A stretch of 64,000 nucleotides of DNA from Siphlonurus alternatus (taxonomy: Eukaryota > Arthropoda > Insecta > Ephemeroptera > Siphlonuridae). The stretch is taken from the NCBI GenBank assembly GCA_949825025.1, contig OX463781.1, positions 28,529,192 through 28,593,191 on the forward strand, in the 5' to 3' direction. Below, piece after piece: positions 1 to 13,100 of this stretch. Positions within the stretch are counted from its first letter, which is position 1, and every line of letters begins with the position of its first letter. The notes below the pieces were generated by a model. The model ran no database searches, was not told the origin of the DNA, and saw only the letters and a list, made by a program, of their open reading frames with translations. A program made the translations under genes and the position numbers.

Positions 1-112
1 GCTAAATAAAGCCTGATTTAAAGAAAAGTATTTTTTTTATATATTATAAAGTTGCATGTAAATTTAAAAAATTACTAAAAAATACTTATCTTTAAATCAG
101 GCTTTATTTAGC
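1..112. mobile_element. Fold-back MITE at the window edge
   Basis: The first 33 bases (beginning gctaaataaagcctgattta) recur as an almost exact reverse complement at about 80-112, around an AT-rich loop. No ORF. It may continue left of the window. Confidence 0.6.
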
Positions 113-1067
113 CAAATTGTGCACTTGGGCTACTAATTATCTTGATACTACAGCAATCAGCTTAGCTCTAGCATAAAAATTACTCCGAGGAGCAATGATC
201 AAAAATTAACATGGTGAAGATACGTCAGTGTTGCCAACTACCGGTGCTACACCCAATGCCCTTAATTCAGAATATGACTTTACAAAAATTAATATTCAGT
301 GCAGCAGAATATCAAATTATAAAAATAAGAGGTAATATTAAAATTTAATCAATTTAGATTTAAAAAAAAAAATTATTCCTAAAATGAACAACCTGCAGGA
401 ACCTTTGTATTGCGTATATTTGGATAGAAGACCTCGAGTTTTGTATAATATCAATTTTCATATATATTTATATATTAATATATATAATATATATTAACTC
501 TCTAACACTAACACCTATAAAAACGAGCTGCAAAATGCTTGTTACATCATAGTAATGAAAATATGTAAAAAAAAAATTAGTATGTAGTCACAATGTAGCA
601 AATGGTATTTAATGTGAAAACATTAAATAAAAATAAAATAAATAAAAACATGCAGGATTAGGGAATGACGTAACAGTGTCTTTCATTTCGATGATCAATT
701 TTCAGAACGATAGGGCAGTAATAATAGGGTTATAATAACTTATAATAATCTAAAAATTATTGACAGTAGCACAGTACATAATCGAGGCCCTTTTTCCAAA
801 TTTGCAATAAAAAATTCCCATGCAGGTTGTCCATTTCTATTATAATTACCCTCTCCTACTTTTTTTAATGCATATATTCCCATCTATTTAATATTGTTAT
901 TGTAATTTTATAATATGTGTACGGAGGGAAGTATAATAGGAAGAAGTTTATTTCTTCAATTACATACTTCATACGAAAATGAACAAGAAAAATAACATTA
1001 ATAGCTATTTTTTACTAGGTATAGTAATGTTAATATCTAAAACTTAACAGTTCCACGTTGGGTTCAG
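113..1067. other. AT-rich flank, no exon found
   Basis: No coding-like stretch seen. I looked for a signal-peptide exon for DM4/DM12 gene A and found none, so it probably lies left of the window. A short piece near 805-845 (gcaataaaaaattcccatgc and on to a TTGTCCAT-like end) resembles the arm of the fold-back at 20701-21018. Confidence 0.5.
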
Positions 1068-1306
1068 GTGCAGCTACTGGTGACCGTGGCACTAACGGTA
1101 CCCATCAAGGACCCCACGTACGACGTGACAAGCAGCATTTTCTTTTATGGTCACTACGACGTGCCCACCACCATCGACTCCACGCAGTCCCTCCAGATGG
1201 AGCCACTGGAGATCTTGAAGAGGGCGGCGAGCAGAGCCAAAAGAAGGAGCACCCCTCGCGTGCACCGTGACACCTTCTACCGCGCCCTGGAGGTGCTGCT
1301 TGAGAG
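1068..1306 (+). CDS. Gene A exon 2
   Basis: 239 nt, phase 0 start after acceptor ggttcag, phase 2 end at GAGAG|gtgcgc. Encodes VQLLVTVALTVPIKDP... to ...ALEVLLER, the central DM4/DM12 part with the KRAASRAKRRS basic patch. GC-rich coding sequence in AT-rich surroundings. Confidence 0.85.
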
Positions 1307-1702
1307 GTGCGCGAGTCGGAGAACGAGAACACAACCTTTTTTACTATTTCTTCTACTTATTAAACTCACTATGCAGGGTAGGAGGAATGCCAGGTCGTCC
1401 GTGTCTTCTGCGGAGTATCTGCGAGGCGGCCACGTTCCCGCTGGAGCACGATGGACTCGTGGGACAGCTGCTGCACGTCATCCTCACGTAAGTCACCTCC
1501 TCATTGGCTGCTCAATCAGTCACGTGACCAGTCACGTGTGTGCAGGCCCTCGAGCACCATGGAGAACGGTGCGCTGCACAGCGACTACCCCGCGGCCGAG
1601 GAGCTGGGCAGACGAGGCGCAGACTGTGGCGCCACCTTCCCCGCGTGTCCCTCCACGCCGCTCGAACTGATGTCGACACTCACCTCGTGGGCACCGCCGT
1701 GA
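1068..1702 (+). CDS. DM4/DM12 family protein, gene A (exons 2-4; first exon not in window)
   Basis: Three exons, 1068-1306, 1377-1487 and 1546-1702, join in phase and end in TGA. They encode the C-terminal 169 residues of a DM4/DM12 protein, a family of small secreted arthropod proteins of unknown function, often in tandem arrays. The first exon should carry a signal peptide and a basic-Tyr-Leu-Leu-Phe-like motif; it is not visible upstream. The domain hallmark is present: Cys-x5-Cys in exon 3 (RPCLLRSICE), then Cys-x6-Cys-Pro in exon 4 (DCGATFPACP). The first donor (GAGAG|gtgcgc) is weaker than the others. Exons 3-4 and their intron are nearly identical to those of gene B, whereas exon 2 is not. 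Family call is firm; function is unknown. Confidence 0.85.
1377..1487 (+). CDS. Gene A exon 3
   Basis: 111 nt, phase 2 in and out, acceptor ctatgcag, donor CTCAC|gtaagt. Encodes GMPGRPCLLRSICEAATFPL and the GLVGQLLHVIL helix, the most conserved DM4/DM12 segment. Confidence 0.9.
1546..1702 (+). CDS. Gene A exon 4 (terminal)
   Basis: 157 nt after acceptor gtgtgcag. Completes the T of exon 3 and ends ...STLTSWAPP and TGA at 1700-1702. Carries the second cysteine pair, DCGATFPACP. Confidence 0.9.
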
Positions 1703-1808
1703 ATTTCTTCAAATTCTATATATTCTCTAAACTTCCGTTTTGTTTTTTTTTCTTGAAGTTAATTAAAACGTTAATATTTGACCTTAATGAGATTACATTT
1801 TATAATTT

Positions 1809-1964
1809 TGGGCGCGATTCACGAAGCAGTTAGCCAGGTTTCTAGCCACGTTTAGCTTAACCACGTTTAACTAAGGTGGTTTAACACGTATAACAGGTAT
1901 AGTTAAACGTGGTTAAGCTAAACGTGGTTAGAAACCTGGCTAACTGCTTCGTGAATTGCACCCA
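1809..1964. mobile_element. Fold-back MITE with cacgtttaac-rich arms
   Basis: About 62-nt near-perfect inverted arms, beginning tgggcgcgattcacgaagca and ending in its complement, around a short loop. The same terminus (ttcgtgaatcgcgccca) appears alone at about 8350-8366, so this is a family. Confidence 0.8.
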
Positions 1965-2776
1965 TTATGGTTTCTGCTGAATGAAGCTTATGTTACAGGA
2001 CGAATACTTTTATGAATATCATTGTTATATTTATAGAACTTTGTTTATAAAATATCTTATTTTTTATCAATAGCTATACTATACGAACTCTGAATGGCCC
2101 TCCTTCAATTTGCAATATTGACTATTGATCAAGTCAATAATAAACCATCTTGGTAATAAAAGACAGTTATATGTCTCAACGTAAACCACCCTTGATTACA
2201 TTGAAACAATGAAGCCATAAAATTTTATACTCTTTATTTCTCACAATTATCCTTTTCATAAAAATGCATTGTGCACTTATATGGGTGCATCATGCACTAT
2301 AAATGTAAATTCTTAAAATTCACAAATAAACAAAGAAACTGATGTTGTGATTTTGTAAGTTGGGTACAATAAATTTTTCATAATTACTAATGCTTTCCTT
2401 TATAATTTTACTATCACTTATTACATATAGAGACTATTACAGAAATAAATTACAGCTATTTTACTATCAATTGAGAATTATTTTATTTATTTCAATGAAA
2501 AAGTATAAACATTATTATCTGATTAAATTTTGTTTATTTTTCTTTTGAAATATTATTTCCTGATTTTTTTTTTTTATAAATAAAATTGATAAATAAGTTA
2601 GTTTCATAGAAATTATTACCAAACATTATAAATTTTCTTACTACTCATCTCCACTTGAATTCATTAACATCTAGAGTAGGAGGTAACAGAATTTGCTTTA
2701 ATTTTATTAACAAAGATCAGATTCTTTACATATTTTTTTAAGGCTATCTAAAAGATCACAAGTTATTATCATAAGG

Positions 2777-2888
2777 TCTGTTCGTAAATGCGTAACCGAT
2801 TCATGAATCAATAATCAGATGAACCATCTGTAAAGGTACCATAAGGAAAATCGTATAATCGATTATCATCTCATTTAAAAACAGACTT
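2777..2888. mobile_element. Degenerate fold-back element, TCTGTTCGTAAAT type
   Basis: Left end ggtctgttcgtaaatg and a degraded complement catttaaaaacagac at the right. The left end matches the much cleaner element at 23647-23739. Confidence 0.4.
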
Positions 2889-4221
2889 ACTGGCAGGAAA
2901 ATTTTCAAATACTTTATTTATGAGTAATAATTATCGTGCTATTTCAAAGAACAATTATGCTTTACCGACAAGTTAGTGCAAGAAATATAAAAGGTGCAAA
3001 TTAGTGACGTCATGTCATGACATTTGGAGCTGACCATACCACGTGACCAAGTGAGGAGAGCATCGCAAAAAGGCGGGGACTGACGCACGGTCAGAGCGCT
3101 GCTGAAGGTGATAACAAGCAGAGATGCCACCGCGAGGAGAGAGCAGGTGAGACACCGTCCACGTGTTTTACCTGTAATTAGCCATCTAATTACATTTCTA
3201 ATGTTATTTCAAATTTTTGTACAACATTTTCTAACAAATGATTTCAATATTGCACATGAGAGAATTTTAATAATATTGTATTAGACTGTGGGTGTTCTAG
3301 TTGTTATATTAATTTATATAGTGACGTTACTTTAATAAAAAGAGAAATCAAACGTTTCCAGTAAGATGAAAGTGTTATGAGATTAGCCAAGTGAACCTTG
3401 ATTGACAGTTCACAACACTCCAGTTTGATATAATTTTAAGTGTCATCAGCTGTGGTTCAAAATTGTAGAAAAAATAAAACTTAATACGCAATACCAGGAT
3501 AATAATGTTAAAAATATTTAGTAATACAATGAATTATTTTTAATTCCTAGTATTCAAATTTATATATATACTTTTCATTAATTTTATTAAGTAATTGCTA
3601 AATTTCAAATGAATTATTTAAAATCACAGTGTCTCTACTCCAGTTAATAAGTCTTCCTCAATAATGGACTAATATAATGTTATGCTTTATAAAACGGACA
3701 ACATTGTTTTGTTTTTTTGTTTTTTCCTCAACTGAACCGTGTTTTATATAGTAGAAGGTATTTCATATTAATTGGTCATAAAGACTTTATACTCTAACTT
3801 CTGAGCTCCTCGTGGACCAGACCTAGCAATGCTTGGAATTTTGTGGGTCTCTTCCATACTGGGGTGATCATGACCTATCCAAACATTTACCTAGTTGTGA
3901 CTGAGGGAGCTATAGAAACTTCAGCCAGAATCATCAGCAATTGATGGAAAATGCCACCAATCTTATACACCACCATTAAAAGTCCGATGGTAATTGGGAT
4001 CAAATTCTAAGCTTGTCACTTCTGACAAAAACAGGGTTCATTTAAGAACAAAAAACAGTGAATTAATAAATGCTAGTAAAAATATGAGACAGTAGAAATG
4101 GATGGGCACATATTTTCGGCTACAGCGATAAGGAATTGACGAACATATCCACTTTCCCAAGCCATGTCAGTTAAAGGGACTCCAATGTGTAATAAAAAAT
4201 AGTGTGTAATAACCTCTATGA

Positions 4222-4368
4222 ATGAACCTTTGCTGCAGATTACTGGAGACGTGCGTGGTGCTGGTGCTAGCGGTGCTCGTGGTACTGCCGTGCGGGGCGG
4301 GAGACGCAGCTTCCAGGGCCGACCGCTTGGCGCGCCAGCTGCTATACTATTCCGGCACCGAAGTCGAG
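4222..4368 (+). CDS. Gene B exon 1 (signal peptide)
   Basis: 49 codons from ATG to GTCGAG|gtgaca, phase 0. Hydrophobic core CVVLVLAVLVVLP, then the RLARQLLYYSG motif. Confidence 0.8.
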
Positions 4369-7060
4369 GTGACACTAGACACTAAATTACATGCCAACAA
4401 TAGATTACAGAGAGCGAAAAGGTCAAAATGGTATATTAAAATGCAAATTTTAACAATTTTACATTTAAATTTGTTTTCCGTCCTTTTCAAGTGTATATAA
4501 TCTTATTTTTACTAAATTAAATGTGTATCTGAGTTCTATAATTTCATAGTTGGAAAACTTAGAATATTCAACACTTTCTTTTATGTGCAAATAATATGAT
4601 CTACATAATTTCAGTCCAGTCATTTTTTTCTCAGGGAATGACATTTAAAGGTCAACCTCAAGTTACAATTTGAAATCAATTAATTTTTTTTAAAAAATAT
4701 TTAAAGGTCACCCTCAAGTTTTTTTTTAAGAATTACATGATGGAATATACATTTCTATATGTGGATAAAAGTCTCATACAATTTCTCCCTTTTAATTTTT
4801 GTATGTATTCCTTATTGATTCATTTTATACATTTATATTGATTACAGAATCATTATTCAATTGCGTACTATCTGTTAATATAGCGACATTTCTGGAGAGC
4901 AAGTGAGCACATACTGCTTGACCATTCGTCGAAATAAGTAACGTGTATTTATTGGTTAACACGATCGATATCTCTACTGTCCCCAGCTTAACTTGGTGCT
5001 GGTGATCCCTCTGAAGGGTCCTCAGCATGACGTGGCCTTGGGAATCTTCCTGGAGGCGAACTACGACCTTCCACCCTACAACTCGCAGGCCATTTTCGTG
5101 CAACCTCTGCAGATTTTAGAGGAGCGTCTCAGGGCGCCTAGCAGAGGACGCAGGACCACGCCCACTTCACGGGTGCACCGCGCGGCCGTCTACCGGGCAG
5201 TCGAGGTGCTGCTCGAGAGGTGAGCCAGCTGGGAGGTAGTGTACAGTTATGGACAATAAGACTGGGACACTTGGTGCATGTGCGTTAGAGTCAGAGTAGC
5301 CACCGATAGTTCACTTGCCGTGCTGTACTCTAATAGTGGGTGATTGTATGGTATTCATAGTCAAGTTATGGAGTTCTATAACTTTCATAAGTTTTATGAG
5401 GGGTGGACCAGTTTCATACCAAAACAGAAAAGTAGCATATTTTATACACGTCACTATAGTTCGAATCACTCGATTGTAGACCAGAAACTATATCAAATCT
5501 TTCAATATATATTAAAATTAATTAATGAATGTGTCTGAATTTGTTAAAAAAAATCAGATGTATGTAAAGTCATTTTAGTTAAAATATTTACCTAATAAGC
5601 TTATTGTAAATCGTTCAAATAAAATGTTGCATGTTTAAAGCTGTTAAATATGTTTTAAAATAATAGAAAATAAAAATATTGGTCTTCCATTTTTATACAG
5701 TAGTAAAATAAATAATCGATAAATTAATACATGCTGTTTGAAATAAATGGATATTTTTGCATATATTTATAGGAAAAACACTACAACACATTTGCATCAT
5801 TGAACAAATTTATCCTGCTTGAGGCTCTATCAGTAGTTGGAATGGATCAAACTGATGAAACATGTTTTATTTTACTTTAAAAAAAAACTAACTCCATTAA
5901 CTGTAAAATTGGCTGATTTTTCACTTTCGATCAAATTGTAAAAATAATTAAATTTCATTGTATCTGCGGAAGTATATTTTTTCCCCTATACTGTGAATAT
6001 TGGCTGGGATGACCAAAGGCTATTTTAAATGGCGGACGCACTCACATGTACATGTTCGTTACGAATTTTCAAATTGACATGGCAGGGATGGACGAAGCAT
6101 CCAATTTGAAAGCAACAACACGAGGGGTGGTTAATTACGAGCCAGCAGGTTAGCCAATTTGCTGCTGTCGATGACGTACGCTGCTTGTAATTTAATTAGA
6201 AATCGTAACAAAACATCAAACATGCTAACTTTCGTCACTGCATTTTCCAAACAAATAATTTAGTAATAAAATGTAATTATTACAGAAATGAAATTACTTC
6301 AAATACTGATTGAGGTAAAGTCCACTTATAGCCATATTTGAAGATGAAAAAATATAATTGAAATTTGAACGCAATATCACCATCGCAACCTAGCGAATTC
6401 GCTTGAAGTATACATACGATTTTACAGCTTGTTTGTTAAAACCGCGTTCATCGTGGCCGTCACAAATTTAAAGCCGCCTTTTTGCAATGATATTTATTCA
6501 CCCTAGCAAAATTTCAAATTTTAGAGTACATCGCAAAAACTACATAAATTATGATCTCTTACGATGCCTATATAGAAACAATTAATTTGAAATTAATAAT
6601 TATTAGTCTTCTTAAGTGTCTCAATATTTCCAAGGGGATATTTTTCACTAAATAACTATATCTTGAGCTGTATATGATTGAAAATTGTAAATTTTAAAGC
6701 ATTTTTTTTAATTCACTTTCAATTCTACAATTTTTTGTAACGTGTAAAGAGCTGACAATGACTGTTAGTTTGATTTTCTGTGGGTATAAAAAAGGATTCG
6801 TTTATATATATATCCTTGCAGTGTGTCATGAAGCCACTAAAGCCAACGCCACAGAGAATTGCGAAGTCGTCGTTGCTGGTAGCAATGTCAGCAGCAGCAG
6901 GACTGTGACAGTTGGCCACCACCGCCGAGATGTCACGTGAAATTCGCAACACTTGCTGAAACCTCGACAGTGCTTACTCATTCTCAGCACACTCTTGGCA
7001 TCAATACTTATAAAATCACGTGCTGGCATTTTTATTTTTTGCAGACGCTTTTGTGCGTTA

Positions 7061-7130
<70 letters not shown>

Positions 7131-10100
7131 GGGCGGCTCGTACTATAGTACTGCGGTACTGCAGCCCCCCCAGAAATTTTGGGAACAAACACACAATTAG
7201 AAATATCAAATAATCCTATAATTTTTCTGAACTTAATTTCCAGCAAATTTTTATCAGTTCTAACATTTAAAATCATGAAATTTTTGCCGCTGCCGCGTAA
7301 ATTTATTCCCTCAGCGCTGCCCAGCGGAAGGTACTGCCACTACTAGCAGTAGCCCAAAGCAGTGTTCCCACCCTCATTCTCCTCCTCTTCAACTCCCACT
7401 CAAGCCGTGTGATTTTGGAGCGATCGGGGACTGTGCGATCGGCAGTACCCGCAAGCTCATTGGTTCAATAGAACCAAGGGGGGGCGACTTTCTAGCTTCC
7501 TAATGTTATAGTGTGTTGGTCAATTTCAAGAGTTGCATTTCTGTGTGACGACACAGACGCCCTGGCTCTTATAGCCTCCTGATTCGCTCTCTGTGATCAC
7601 GTGATGCAGCTGCTGCTATAGCAGCTGTTCGCTGTACCAACCTACAGGCGTCAAATTCCAATAGAGTTAGGGATATTTTTTTTATAATTTTTATTCAACT
7701 TCGTTTTTCATATAACGTCTACCAAATAAATGTTGCTTACAATTACAATTCCCATTAACCTGTTGTTATGCTTATTTTGCTACTATTCATTGTATTCAGC
7801 GCAGTATTGACTGATCAAATTTAACATTGTTAGTGCCTATAGTGACGTCATAGACGCCCGTTTCAAACGTCAGTTAGTGGAACCGCGCTCGGCGAGGCTA
7901 CAGCGCCACCTACCGGATAGCCTCTCTATTTAATATTAACTCTATGAATAGAACCAATGAGCTTGTGATATTTGATATGCGGGAATAATTTTGAACAACA
8001 CTTCGAAGACATTTCCTGTAATATGGTTTCATTGAGCAGATTAACAAAATTTTAATTTCATTAATCAGTGAATATACTAACAAAGATTGACTAAATATAT
8101 TGAAGCACCTGAGGAATGAAGACCAGCACTTTTATTTTACTTTAATAAAAATATGACTGTCCCAAAAGAACCAACACTTTTGTCTTTTGAAAATTAAGTG
8201 GTGTATGCATGTAAACAATCGTGAGATCTCACGTTCGAACAACGACAACAACAGGTTTCTTACTAACCACGCAGTTAGCGCCAGTCTAACTCGATGGCAC
8301 TAAACGTCGATCGAATTAATTAAGTGAGAAATCTGGATAGCTTAATTCGTTCGTGAATCGCGCCCATGTATTTTATTATAAATTATAAGTTTACCAGGAA
8401 CAAGTCGATATACATGGGAGCTATTTATTTATTAATTATTCACTACAGCATTTTATACCATTAATGTGAAAATTCAAACATAAAAATAAAACAATAAAAC
8501 AAAAACAAGTCGTAAAATTGTACGAGTATACAAAATATAAGAAAACATCGTTAACTATACTGCTCCAGGATGAGAAAAATATATAGCTTATTTTCCCGGG
8601 TTTGCGTGTACCGGCAGTACATTATTTAGCAGCAAATATGCGATAGTAATCAAAGAAATATTGCATGGCTAAAAAAAAAAATAAAACAATAATAAAAAAA
8701 TTGGGATCTTTGATCTGTTATACCGCTCGAGAGGGATTCTAGGAATTTTCGGTATAAGACATTTCGGTGTAAGGAATGTTCGGTGTAAGCGTTCGGTTTA
8801 TATTGACAACATGTATACTGACTATTGATATATATAGCATAAGTTCTTCTAGTTCTTCTAATTCTGACCTCAAATAGAAAAAGTATTAATAAATTGAAAA
8901 ACAATTACATTATTTTATATTTAACAGTTTTATTAACGTTGCACCAAATTTTCTTTACGCTGAAAATTCCTTGCACCGAATCTTCCTTTCACCAAGATCT
9001 CTTTACACCGAAAGTTCCGTACACCGAACGCTTACACCGAACATTCCTTACACCGAAATGTCTTACACCGAAAATGCCGGATACCTGATAGGCGATGTAG
9101 AGGAGAACATTTTATTTTTTTTTTCGTAATTTTCATGACGGAGATTTTTTTAGCATTAGGTCAGCTGATCCGTGTTATCTCTACCTTAACAGGATTACAA
9201 TTATTTTTTTCTCAATTAAATAAATACTAATAATATTGAAATAATGTTTAATAATGCAATTTTTTCTTATATAAATTTCATTTTTTATTTTTTTATTAAA
9301 TTTTGTCTTTAAAAATTTATATTAGATTCTGGTTGTTGCCTAATTTTGTACATATTGTATATACCATGATCGATTTATTTGATGTTCATTATATACATTG
9401 CGTAAAAATTATACCAGACATTCAGGTTTCATATATAGCGTTTGCTTGGCTTTGTTGTTGTTTACATTCAGCAGTAGGAACTGAGAGAGGGAACTGGAAT
9501 CACTTAATTTATTCCTCCTAATTTAACATATTTTAATTTTTGTTAACAATAATATATACGTAAGAAATAAATATACATAACTTGAACATATACATTTTTT
9601 TATTTTACCTAGTTTCTTTATCATTACTTTTTGTTGTTCCGTTTCCCTCTCGTATTCAAAAGTCCGCGGGGAAAGCAATGGCCGGTGATTGGCTGAATTT
9701 TTTTAAGAATCTTAGGGTCAATATCAGTGCATAAGTGTCGTAAAATGGTCATTATTGACGTGAAATTTGGAGTCGATTTACATTTTATTTAATGATTTAT
9801 TGTATTTTTCACAGATATCATTGGCAAATATTGTATTTTTTTCCATTTACTTGACATCTCAATCTATCAAATAAAATAATTGTCAAATGTACCACGATTG
9901 TCATATCGCAGAAAATAAATAGTTTTTGGTATGCTACTACCATGTTAAATAGGTGCTTTTTGCCTACATTCACGTGACGTCATATTTTTGTGACGTATGG
10001 TGAAAGACCCGTATTAACAATGCAGTTTGAATGCAGTTTGATTGACACTATTATTTAAAAAAAAGGGCTTAAAACAATATTTATTTTTATATAAATATAT

Positions 10101-13100
10101 GTTTCTTACCACGTGAAAGGACTTATGAATTAAAAAAAATAATTAAAAATTGGATATTATATTAAGTTTGAAACATTCAATCACGATTTCAAAAGGGCTC
10201 GCATAAGTGCATGTCATAACAAATTATAAATAAAATGCATGCATTTTTTTATTTTAGATAATTTCTGCTTCGTTGTTGAGAGCATTATTATATGATTTTG
10301 TCATAATTTTACCCTAAAAAAGGGGCGTGTCCTTAAAAAAAATCGCGCCTGCGGCGGGCCATTGGGGGGCTCCGCCCCCCAAACCCCCCATGGTGTTCTG
10401 CGGGTCCCATGTCAGGCAGCACCCCCACGGAAAAGGGGCACGAGCCGCCCCTGAATTATATATATATATATAAAATAATTAGATTTTAGAAAGCTCAACA
10501 ATTTTTTTAATTTCATTATTTTTTCTAGTTAATAAGAAAAGTTTGTAATTAGTTTATGAAAAATTGGTACAATCGATCTGTACTTTGGTTTTTGTTTTGT
10601 TTCTGGAATAAAGAAGTTGTGAGTGTGTTACATTTAACAATTTTCAAGAATATATTTAATTACACTTGCCCACGTACTGTATATTAAAAGTTGTTTGAAA
10701 GTTTAATAACATCATTTGCTTACAGAGCGTTCTATACGATTTCTTTTTATATTACAGAAAGGTTTTTTTTTACGTTTAAGTTAATATTACACTATTGTAA
10801 AATTTCATGCTGTACATTTCATTACAGGTTTGATAAACTTAAATTGGGAAAGTTCTAAAAGAAGTCAATGGCTTAGGCAAGCTACAAGCAACTACATTGA
10901 ATTCCAATAAATCTGACAACAGAACTACTGTGCTATAAATTTTCTCAAGTGCAAATCAAAAGGACTGGTTCTTTGAAAGCTTGAAAAAGTTTACTAAACT
11001 TTCAATAATTTAACACAAACTTTATTATAAATTTCAAAGTTCAAAATTATTAAAAAAATTAAAAATACGCAATATTTTTCCATAATAAGGGAGTTTTTAA
11101 AGAATTTAGTATATTATATAATTTAAAATTATTTAAACTATGAATCACTGTATACTAAATCTCTAAGGAGTGATTTTGTACATACGCCACAAATAATTCA
11201 ACAATGTTCTTGTGGAAAATGAAATGCTGGTTCATATAATGGGCAGCTAGGTATATATAATATAAACTTGAAATAGCGTATAAAGTTAGTGGCCGCTATT
11301 TGGATGATAAAGGTACACCATGAATCATCCAAGCAGCATCCTGCAAGCAAGAACATTTCTCAACTCTCACTGGCCCAATAAGCGATTTATATTGTTATAA
11401 ATGACTTACTTGTTAGATTGTAATGCTCCAAAATGTAATTCAAGTGTATAATAATCTATTTTATTAAAGATAATATTAGTAGTACGTAAATTTTACATCA
11501 AACCTAATTAATTTTGTATGTTTAAATACTTTTTACATCAGCATTATAATAAGCGTTACTAAGCTATTCATGATAATAACCTTACAATAAAATTACATAT
11601 TATCCATGCATAGGAAAATTGCTTAAAAAAATCATAGTTTCTTAATTATTTAATTACTTTGACTGTTTAAAATTATCTTTTTATATTATATTTATTGAAA
11701 TTATAGAGATTGTTACACAACTTTTATTTTATTCAAATAACTGGTGGTGTATCATTTATAAAAAAAAAAACACAAATCTAGATAGATTTGCAATGCAATT
11801 TTCTTTTCTATTGCTATTATTTACAACTTTTCATTTTGCAATGGAACTAAAAGACATATATGTTCTACACTAAACGTATAACAGATTTCTCTTATAACGA
11901 TGAAAGTTGTAAACGAACTAACATCTTGTTCTATATCTGATCAAGTTTTAGGCAAATCGCACACTACCTTAGTATCGTATGGTATATTATACCAATTTAG
12001 AGCCGGTTCTAAAATGAGAACTGTACTATTGCATGTGATACAAAACGAAGAAATTATTCGCTGCGAACGCGTGTTATCTAGTGAGAGAGATTCCATAGAG
12101 CATTACCAAAGCTTTTATATTGTACAAAGTAAGTTCTTTGGTATTACATATATTTTATATATATTTGATTAACGTTAGTTGAAAACCTATTTTATGAACA
12201 CTAGACTAGGCTATAGATACGTTTATATTATATATATAATATATTTTCATGGCTATATCAAAAGTTTGGCATGCACGTTTTAAAGTTTCCAATAAATTCC
12301 ATTAATCGAATGAAAATGCCTGCTCATGCTTGCCTTAATCAGTTAATATTACCTCCTTTCATATAGCAAAAGCTGAATGGATGGAGAGCAGTCAAAAGAC
12401 TCCCAAGTGGTCTGAACTTTATATATTTGCATATATATATATAACTAGCTCATTTATATTCAAAAACCTTTTGACCTGTGATGCGTTATAAATTTGCTGC
12501 TGTTACTGAGGTGCTGTGTGCTAGTATAAACAAAACAAACAACGTACCACCATGTGAAAAATATGAACATTTACACTCTATACAAGGTATAAATTGATGT
12601 TAAACATCGGTGAAACCAGGATTTATTTCTACTCAAATATTTATGATATGTTGTTGTTTATATTCAAAATAAATAACATGAAAAATAAATTAATGAATAT
12701 GTAAATTGTAACTCAATAAAAACATACTGTGGTGTGTGTACATATTTTTACAAGCTAATTTATTAGAATTAAAACAACTAACAACATACAGTATATATTG
12801 TTAATAATATTGTTTTATTTATCTTGCAGGCTAATCTCACTTCAATGTTTTTTAGATATTTTGTTTAATTTACAAATTTAATATTCTTTCCTCTTTCTTC
12901 CGATTTTGATCTCAACTTCAGAGCCACCAGACAATCAGTTCACTAGCTCCGCAGGTACTCAAAATAGCTATAGATGCTAAGACTGCAAGTGAACACATTT
13001 TATGCGAGAGTACTTGACACCATCGCTGTATTCTTTTCGGAATGCATCCTTATACCTCCATTTATTCCTATTATTTTAATAGGTTTAAAATCATTTTAAC

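Larger units (their letters stand above)
1703..4221. other. Intergenic region between DM4/DM12 genes A and B
   Basis: AT-rich. Holds fold-back elements at 1809-1964 and 2777-2888 and a possible AATAAA for gene A at 2139-2144. A moderately GC-rich patch at about 3000-3150 ends in a donor-like gagcag|gtgaga, and another at 3780-3995 I could not assign. Confidence 0.5.
7128..10453. mobile_element. Non-autonomous hAT-like element, 3.3 kb
   Basis: Starts CAGGGGCGGCTCGT and ends ACGAGCCGCCCCTG, an exact 14-nt terminal inverted repeat of the hAT style. It is inserted in TA-repeat DNA (tatatat on the left, aattatat on the right), so the 8-bp target duplication is blurred. Both ends have C/G homopolymer runs. 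No transposase ORF is visible, and other repeats are nested inside. Confidence 0.75.

Noticed and set aside
1068..1670. 200-codon continuous ORF across DM4/DM12 exons 2-3 and introns
   Set aside because: It reads through two introns with good GT..AG borders and leaves the family frame. The spliced model restores the four conserved cysteines.
2939..3130. Minus-strand ORF starting MASLLVITFSSAL, looking like a signal peptide
   Set aside because: No continuation, no clear splice sites and no neighbouring partner exon. Plus-strand reading gives only a donor-like gagcag|gtgaga.
6826..7213. ORFs with Tyr-Ile repeats
   Set aside because: They read through the AT microsatellite. The same applies at 38585-38857 and 48278-48703.
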